Made by a program: the position numbers and the translations under genes
The notes under the pieces: model-generated
Told to the model about the DNA's origin: nothing
The model's database searches: none
Seen by the model: only the letters and a program-made list of their open reading frames with translations
Origin: an uncultured bacterium
GTDB lineage: Bacteria > Patescibacteriota > Minisyncoccia > Phycocordibacterales > UBA918
Length of the DNA: 5,494 nucleotides
Assembly (NCBI GenBank): GCA_913046815.1
Contig: CAJWTE010000035.1
Location: 1-5,494, forward strand
Direction: 5' to 3'
Shown: positions 1-3,578 of the stretch, piece after piece
How the letters are laid out: every line of letters begins with the position of its first letter
Position numbering within the stretch: position 1 is the stretch's first letter

Positions 1-53
1 AACGCTGAGGTCTGCAAAACCTCCATGCACGGGTTCGATTCCCGTCCTGGCCT
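1..53 (+). tRNA. tRNA-Cys (anticodon GCA), 5' truncated by window edge
   Basis: This is the 3' part of a cysteine tRNA. The anticodon stem is formed by 7-11 with 19-23, and its 7-base loop at 12-18 carries anticodon GCA at 14-16. A 5-base variable loop lies at 24-28. The T arm pairs 29-33 (ACGGG) with 41-45 (CCCGT) around the loop TTCGATT. The 3' acceptor strand CCTGGCC is at 46-52, followed by discriminator T at 53; U73 with GCA is the known cysteine identity set. The bases after it are CAA, so CCA is not encoded and must be added after transcription. The 5' acceptor strand and D arm lie outside the window. The 3' end of this gene is duplicated downstream at 190-202. Confidence 0.95.
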
Positions 54-76
54 CAAATACCAGCTAAAGCTGGTAT
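41..76 (+). repeat. 36-base direct repeat, copy 1 (tRNA-Cys 3' end plus hairpin)
   Basis: This copy covers the last 13 bases of tRNA-Cys and 23 bases of its downstream flank. The flank folds into a perfect 10-bp hairpin (56-65 with 68-77, loop AA). An identical 36-base copy lies 149 bases downstream. The hairpin has no T tract behind it, so it does not look like a classical intrinsic terminator; it may be a processing signal. Confidence 0.95.
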
Positions 77-189
77 TAGGTTTGTACGGGAATCGAACGA
101 ATCCTTACAGGATCTGTTCAGGTTGCCAGTATTTTTCACAGGCTCAAAATACTAGGCAACCCCTTGCGAAAGCCTCCCAGGCTTTCTCA
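77..189 (+). other. Structured inter-tRNA spacer between two copies of a direct repeat
   Basis: This 113-base stretch is unusually rich in inverted repeats. Positions 86-98 are a perfect 13-base reverse complement of the tRNA-Cys T arm (33-45). Positions 95-104 pair with 110-119 (9 of 10 pairs including one G-T). Positions 121-135 pair with 146-161 over 15 bp with one bulged A at 154. Positions 168-175 pair with 179-186 over 8 bp with a CCC loop. The loop bases AGGCT (140-144) are also complementary to AGCCT (171-175), which allows a pseudoknot or alternative fold. It sits between two tRNAs and is probably transcribed with them. It could be a structured RNA, a remnant of a small insertion, or part of a decayed tRNA copy. 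No protein-coding signal is convincing here. Confidence 0.6.
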
Positions 190-202
190 CCCGTCCTGGC
201 CT
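124..202 (+). pseudogene. Possible degenerate tRNA-Cys copy
   Basis: The bases before the second repeat copy show patchy resemblance to tRNA-Cys in the right order. GCCAG at 125-129 can pair with CTGGC at 196-200, like a 5-bp acceptor stem. GGCAAC at 155-160 matches what would precede the anticodon arm (window bases 1-3 are AAC). TGCGAAAGCCTCC at 165-177 resembles TGCAAAACCTCC at 13-24. The last 13 bases are identical to the real gene. The length (79 bases) is close to a tRNA. However, the T stem has lost its 5' half, the anticodon stem does not pair, and strong competing hairpins dominate, so it cannot be a working tRNA. The match could also be chance next to a duplicated 3' end. Confidence 0.3.
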
Positions 203-225
203 CAAATACCAGCTAAAGCTGGTAT
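190..225 (+). repeat. 36-base direct repeat, copy 2
   Basis: This is a perfect copy of 41-76: the 3' half of the tRNA-Cys T stem, the 3' acceptor strand with discriminator, and the AT-rich hairpin (206-214 with 217-225, loop AA). It ends seven bases before tRNA-Leu. A direct repeat of a tRNA 3' end is the arrangement left by site-specific integration, but also by tandem duplication of a tRNA gene. No integrase lies between the copies. Confidence 0.95.
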
Positions 226-232
226 GTAGCAT

Positions 233-318
233 GCCCGGGTGGTGGAATCGGTAGACACGAGGGACTTAAAATCCCTTGCCTTTTAAACGGCGTGCGGGTT
301 CAATTCCCGCCCCGGGCA
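233..318 (+). tRNA. tRNA-Leu (anticodon TAA)
   Basis: This is a complete class II leucine tRNA of 86 bases. The acceptor stem pairs 233-239 (GCCCGGG) with 311-317 (CCCGGGC), and discriminator A is at 318. The anticodon stem is 260-264 with 272-276; its loop CTTAAAA holds anticodon TAA at 267-269, reading UUA codons. A long variable arm (277-293, GCC paired with GGC) and discriminator A fit leucine. The T arm pairs 294-298 with 306-310 around TTCAATT. CCA is not encoded. The terminator stem begins two bases after the discriminator. Confidence 0.97.
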
Positions 319-319
319 C

Positions 320-359
320 AAAACAAAAACCCGCGGACTAGTCCGAGGGTTTTTGTTTT
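320..359. terminator. Bidirectional intrinsic terminator between tRNA-Leu and rbfA
   Basis: Positions 320-332 (AAAACAAAAACCC) pair perfectly with 347-359 (GGGTTTTTGTTTT), enclosing the palindrome CGGACTAGTCCG (334-345). Because the arms are A-rich and T-rich, either strand gives a hairpin with a U-rich tail, so it can stop both the rightward tRNA transcript and the leftward infB-rbfA transcript. The rbfA stop codon (338-340) is in the hairpin loop, and the last rbfA codons encode one arm of the stem. Confidence 0.9.
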
Positions 360-679
360 GTTTCGTTGATCAGCTCGTCAATATGTTGTCTATGCTTTTC
401 GCCAACATCGAGTCCGAAGTCTAGGTTGGGGATTATTTTAAGATTGGTATGCTTCATTATGGCTCTACGCATTTCTCTTCCGTGTCGTTTTAGCCATATC
501 ACAGCGTCGTCCTCTCGTCCATCTGGAATGGTGGTTATTAAGATAGAAACATTGCGATAGTCTGGCGACACCGTCACTCTAGTGACTGTTATCATAGGGT
601 CGGTATTGGCTTCACTGGCAATAAATTTTGCGACCTCCTCTTTTACTAGTGAAGCCACTCTGTCGTGTCTGTCAAACAT
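338..679 (-). CDS. rbfA: Ribosome-binding factor A (RbfA)
   Basis: RbfA is a small KH-like protein that binds the 30S subunit and supports late 16S rRNA maturation, including 5' end processing; cold adaptation is the classic phenotype. The 113-residue product has the full single-domain layout: an N-terminal helix (about 4-24), the strand segment ITVTRVTVSPD (30-40) leading into a second strand (43-51), a central helix (55-78) and the strand with the family-typical IPNLDF motif (83-88), then a short charged tail. Length is near the low end of the usual range of roughly 110-135. The ATG lies two bases after the infB stop (TAA-AT-ATG), with no clear Shine-Dalgarno, so translation is probably coupled to infB. 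The TAG stop lies in the shared terminator hairpin. Confidence 0.93.
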   Translation of the reverse strand: MFDRHDRVASLVKEEVAKFIASEANTDPMITVTRVTVSPDYRNVSILITTIPDGREDDAVIWLKRHGREMRRAIMKHTNLKIIPNLDFGLDVGEKHRQHIDELINETKQKPSD

Positions 680-681
680 AT

Positions 682-2184
682 TTAAGTTACTACTAGGTCG
701 TACGCTTCAATATAGTCTCCTGGTGCGATGCTGTCCTTACTATTCAATTGCATACCAAATTCTCCTTCTTTAACCTCGGTCACATCGTTTTTGTATTGCT
801 GTACATTTTTTATCTCACCAGACCCGACATTAATATCTCGACGAATAATGCGCACAGACTGTCCGGCCTTCAATTCACCTTCTTCAACTCTTGCTCCAAG
901 TACATGGGTGTTCTTCTGAGTACTAAAATGCTTTAAAATTTTTGCCTTACCAGTAACCCGTTCCTCTTCCTTTTTCGGCGTGCGGTTTTTTAGAGCAGTA
1001 TTGAGCCACTCAGATAGTTCATAAATAATCTCGAAAGTATCAATTTCCACACCCAGTCTTGTAGCTAAGTCGACAGCAGGCCTCTCTACATTAATGTTGA
1101 AGCCTACTATAATTGCGTTTTCGGTAGCACTGACGTCTTGTACATCTGTCACAGTGACATCTCCCACAGATGTATTAATCACACGCACTGCAATTCTATC
1201 GGATTCAAATTTATCAAGCTCATGCAAGATAGCATCAATAGTACCCGATACATCTGCTTTAATGGATATTGGTATTACTGGCAGACCTGTATCTTTGAAG
1301 TCAACTTTGCCGACAGGAGATTGGTTGTCTGCAATAACACCTTCTATTTCTTTTTTGTTAGTAACGGTGGCAAAGGTACTACCTACTTGTGGAATAGTAT
1401 TCCAGCCCACAATTCGTACTGGATCGGATAAATAAGCTTCTTTAACACTAGTGCCGGTGTAGTCTTCCATAATCCTTACCGGTGAAGAGCTTTGCCCAGA
1501 GATAACAAATTCTCCACTACGAAGTGTACCTTCCTTGACTATAAGCGTGGCAGTATTGCCACGCTTCGGGTCTAATTTCGCCTCAATTATCTGACCACTT
1601 GCAGGAGTGTTTTCGTCAGCCTCTAGACCGGCCAAGTCTGCTGTTAAAATCACTAGATCGAGTAGTTCAGATATACCAGTACCAGCTTTTGCGGAAATGG
1701 CTACCCAAGGAATGTCACCACCCATACCTTCTATATAAATTTCGTTTTCAATTAGGCTGGATTGTGTACGAGCAAGATCTGCTCCTGGCTTGTCGATTTT
1801 ATTAATAGCGACCACGTACGGTATTTCGGCTTGTTGGATACTCTTCAGAGCTTCTAACGTTTGGGGTTTTACCCCATCTTCTGCTGAAACTATCAAAATA
1901 GCTACATCTGCCACATCAGCGCCACGTAGACGCATTTTCTGGAACGCTTCATGGCCAGGCGTGTCTAAAAAGGTAATAGATTCAGTGGCACCATCTGCAG
2001 TGGTGTGGCTGGTTTTGTATGCTGACAAGTGTTGAGTAATACCACCTGCTTCCTGATCGACTGTATTTGCCGTACGGATAGTGTCTAAAAGAGTAGATTT
2101 ACCATGGTCAATATGACCCATAACAACCACTATGGGTGACCTCTTTACAACACAGGGCGCTTTTGTTGCGTTTTTCTTAGCCAT
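682..2184 (-). CDS. infB: Translation initiation factor IF-2, short form
   Basis: IF-2 is the GTPase that brings fMet-tRNA to the 30S subunit and promotes 50S joining. The GTPase motifs are complete: G1 GHIDHGKST (23-31), G2 region EAGGIT (45-50), G3 DTPGH (74-78), G4 NKID (128-131) and G5 SAK (164-166). Domain II, the IF-2-specific domain and the C-terminal C2 beta-barrel follow. The protein has 500 residues; the long N-terminal extension seen in many bacteria (E. coli about 890 residues) is missing and only about 16 basic residues precede the G domain. The C2 domain differs at several positions tied to initiator-tRNA binding (A431, Q462, Q463, F476; see findings). It is first in an operon with rbfA; nusA, the common upstream neighbour, is absent. 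The start ATG lies nine bases from an extended -10 promoter and has no Shine-Dalgarno, so it may be leaderless. Confidence 0.97.
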   Translation of the reverse strand: MAKKNATKAPCVVKRSPIVVVMGHIDHGKSTLLDTIRTANTVDQEAGGITQHLSAYKTSHTTADGATESITFLDTPGHEAFQKMRLRGADVADVAILIVSAEDGVKPQTLEALKSIQQAEIPYVVAINKIDKPGADLARTQSSLIENEIYIEGMGGDIPWVAISAKAGTGISELLDLVILTADLAGLEADENTPASGQIIEAKLDPKRGNTATLIVKEGTLRSGEFVISGQSSSPVRIMEDYTGTSVKEAYLSDPVRIVGWNTIPQVGSTFATVTNKKEIEGVIADNQSPVGKVDFKDTGLPVIPISIKADVSGTIDAILHELDKFESDRIAVRVINTSVGDVTVTDVQDVSATENAIIVGFNINVERPAVDLATRLGVEIDTFEIIYELSEWLNTALKNRTPKKEEERVTGKAKILKHFSTQKNTHVLGARVEEGELKAGQSVRIIRRDINVGSGEIKNVQQYKNDVTEVKEGEFGMQLNSKDSIAPGDYIEAYDLVVT

Positions 2185-2193
2185 TCGGGGTTT

Positions 2194-2221
2194 AATCTAA
2201 CACACCTTGGCGTTAAATGAA
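2194..2221 (-). promoter_or_regulatory. Putative extended -10 promoter of infB-rbfA
   Basis: Read on the - strand, TGT-TAGATT (2202 down to 2194) is an extended -10 element with four of six TATAAT matches. A weak -35 candidate TTCATT lies at 2221-2216, 16 bases upstream. The expected transcription start (about 2187-2185) is only 1-3 bases before the infB ATG at 2184. This promoter overlaps the divergent promoter of the cysteine desulfurase. Confidence 0.5.
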
Positions 2222-2235
2222 ACGTGTGGCATGAT
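2207..2235 (+). promoter_or_regulatory. Putative sigma-70-type promoter of the cysteine desulfurase gene
   Basis: A -35 element TTGGCG (2207-2212, four of six) and a -10 element CATGAT (2230-2235, four of six) are separated by exactly 17 bases, and TGG before the -10 makes it an extended -10. The predicted start near 2242 is about three bases before ATG 2245. The alternative GTG start at 2224 would lie inside this promoter, which argues against it. Confidence 0.6.
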
Positions 2236-2244
2236 GCTTTTACT

Positions 2245-3462
2245 ATGAGTTTTTGGAATAAAAAAAGATTGTACATGGATTATGCAGCAGCTACTCCTAT
2301 ACACAAAAAGGTTAAGAGACTGATGGAACAAATAGAGCATCAGAATTTTGCAAATCCGGGAGCTATCCATACAGAAGGCAGGGCAGTAAAGGCGATTTTG
2401 GAAAACGCAAGACTGCGTCTGGCTCGAGTTCTGACTGTGAGGCCGGAAGAAGTATTGTTTACTGGTTCTGGTACGGAAAGTAACAACATAGCTATACAAG
2501 GCATAATAAGCGCTTTAGAAACAAATAAGGTAGCTATAGATGACATGTCCATCATTACCACTCAACTAGAACATCCGTCTGTCTCTAAAGTGCTGGAGAA
2601 GCTAAAGGCAAAGGGTGTAAATGTGAAATTGGTCGATGTCGATAATGTAGGAAAGATTGATATAGACCATTTTATTAAATTGCTGGACAAAAAGGTAAAA
2701 CTAGTCACTTTCTCTTACGCCAACAGCGAAATTGGTGTAGTACAAGATGTGCGTAAATTAAGTAAAATTGTTCGTCGTTTCAATCAAGAAAATAAAACAA
2801 CAATCAAAATTCATTTAGATGCTAGCCAAGCACCACTGTGGCTATCCTGCCAAGTACCTTCGTTGGGTGTAGATATAATGACGCTAGACGCAGGTAAGTG
2901 CAATGGTCCTAAAGGGGTGGGTGTACTAATTAAGAAACGTGCAGTGGATATTGATCCAATATTGTATGGTGGCGGACAGGAAGCAGGTCTGCGTTCCGGT
3001 ACTGAGAACTTCATTGCGATTGCAGGAGCAGTGGAGGCAATCATATTGGCACAAGCTGATTATAAGTCAAAGTCTAAAGAAATACTCAAAACGAGCGGAG
3101 TTTTATGGTCTAGTATAAGTGCCATCATACCGGAAGCGATCTGGAACGGGCCGTCCCTAAAAGATGTAGGTGATAGACTTCCAAATAATGTTCACATCTC
3201 TCTTCCAGGCTACGATACTGAATTCACAGCAGTGGAATTGGATAATAAAGGTGTCGCTGTAAGTACCAAATCAGCTTGTAGTGGAGCGGGCGGCGGCGAA
3301 AGTACGGCAGTAAAGGCGATTTCTGGTGACGCCGTCCGCGCCCAAAGCACACTTCGTTTTACCCTCGACCCAAATCTCAAACCCACTCAGGTTAAAAAAG
3401 TGAGTATTTTGTTGCGCCAGCACTTAGATAAAATGAAACCTTATCTTAAAGTTACAAAATAA
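2245..3462 (+). CDS. Cysteine desulfurase, NifS/IscS-like group I
   Basis: This PLP enzyme converts cysteine to alanine and a protein-bound persulfide, the sulfur donor for Fe-S clusters and tRNA thiolation. With the ATG at 2245 it has 405 residues, usual for the family. Landmarks include the N-terminal YMDYAAATP, GSGTESNN in the cofactor-binding region, the ring-stacking H110 in LEHPSV, D192 and Q195 in DASQA, PLP lysine K218, GGGQEAGLRSGTEN just after it (group I-like, unlike SufS) and catalytic C345 in SACS. The residue before the PLP lysine is Gly (AGK) where the family normally has His. The start at 2245 is preferred because a GTG at 2224 falls inside the promoter; ATG 2275 remains possible. 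No Shine-Dalgarno is visible. No scaffold gene (iscU) or MnmA is adjacent, so the sulfur acceptor cannot be told from context. Confidence 0.93.
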   Translation: MSFWNKKRLYMDYAAATPIHKKVKRLMEQIEHQNFANPGAIHTEGRAVKAILENARLRLARVLTVRPEEVLFTGSGTESNNIAIQGIISALETNKVAIDDMSIITTQLEHPSVSKVLEKLKAKGVNVKLVDVDNVGKIDIDHFIKLLDKKVKLVTFSYANSEIGVVQDVRKLSKIVRRFNQENKTTIKIHLDASQAPLWLSCQVPSLGVDIMTLDAGKCNGPKGVGVLIKKRAVDIDPILYGGGQEAGLRSGTENFIAIAGAVEAIILAQADYKSKSKEILKTSGVLWSSISAIIPEAIWNGPSLKDVGDRLPNNVHISLPGYDTEFTAVELDNKGVAVSTKSACSGAGGGESTAVKAISGDAVRAQSTLRFTLDPNLKPTQVKKVSILLRQHLDKMKPYLKVTK

Positions 3463-3578
3463 GCAGGTATTGTTTGACTAAGGAGTCAAATAGTTGCAAT
3501 ATAGACTCATACTTACTGAGTGTCCGGATCGCTGTTTTTTCTGTTTGACTGAGTGCTAGTGATTTAATTTTTGATTTT
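3463..3578 (+). promoter_or_regulatory. Repeat-rich intergenic control region upstream of clpB
   Basis: This gap holds three related elements. The first is a dyad TTTGACT-AAGG-AGTCAAA (3473-3490). The second is a dyad ACTCA-N7-TGAGT (3505-3521). The third, TTTGACTGAGTG (3544-3555), joins one half of each. ACTGAGTG occurs at 3515 and again at 3548, 33 bases apart, about three helical turns. The halves can pair in alternative ways in RNA. This looks like an operator cluster or a switchable leader. GAGTGCTAG (3551-3559) resembles one half of CIRCE, the HrcA site, but the second half is missing. Neither hairpin is directly followed by a T run, so no firm terminator for the upstream gene can be named. 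Confidence 0.5.
3560..3568 (+). promoter_or_regulatory. Putative extended -10 promoter of clpB
   Basis: TGA-TTTAAT is an extended -10 element with five of six TATAAT matches. The expected start near 3575 is about four bases from ATG 3579. No good -35 is found at 15-18 bases. The repeat TTTGACTGAGTG lies just upstream, where a bound regulator would touch polymerase. Confidence 0.5.

Noticed and set aside
56..77. Hairpin after tRNA-Cys as an intrinsic terminator
   Set aside because: It is AT-rich and not followed by a T run, and its copy sits directly before tRNA-Leu, so it more likely lies inside a transcript.
25..216. 63-codon + strand open frame over the tRNA-Cys end and the spacer
   Set aside because: It starts inside the tRNA and crosses hairpins and both repeats; the peptide resembles no known protein.
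41..225. Integron attC site or CRISPR array
   Set aside because: There are only two repeat copies, one of which is the tRNA end itself, with no cassette, integrase, spacers or cas genes.
1094..1435. 113-codon + strand open frame opposite infB
   Set aside because: It lies fully within infB, which has unmistakable IF-2 motifs on the other strand; it is a shadow frame.
2224..2244. GTG start giving a desulfurase seven residues longer
   Set aside because: The codon lies inside the predicted promoter, the extra residues do not resemble the family, and no ribosome-binding site precedes it.
2197..2499. 100-codon - strand open frame overlapping the divergent promoters and the desulfurase start
   Set aside because: It covers the conserved N-terminus of the desulfurase in antisense and has no recognisable domain.
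3473..3490. CtsR operator
   Set aside because: CtsR sites are direct heptad repeats separated by three bases; here the heptads are inverted with a four-base gap.
3500..3526. CIRCE (HrcA) element
   Set aside because: ACTC-N9-GAGT spacing is right but only five of nine bases match in each half; the better half-site at 3551-3559 has no partner at the correct distance.
3535..3540. T6 run as terminator tail of the desulfurase gene
   Set aside because: No stable stem ends next to it; the nearest dyad (3505-3521) is 13 bases away.
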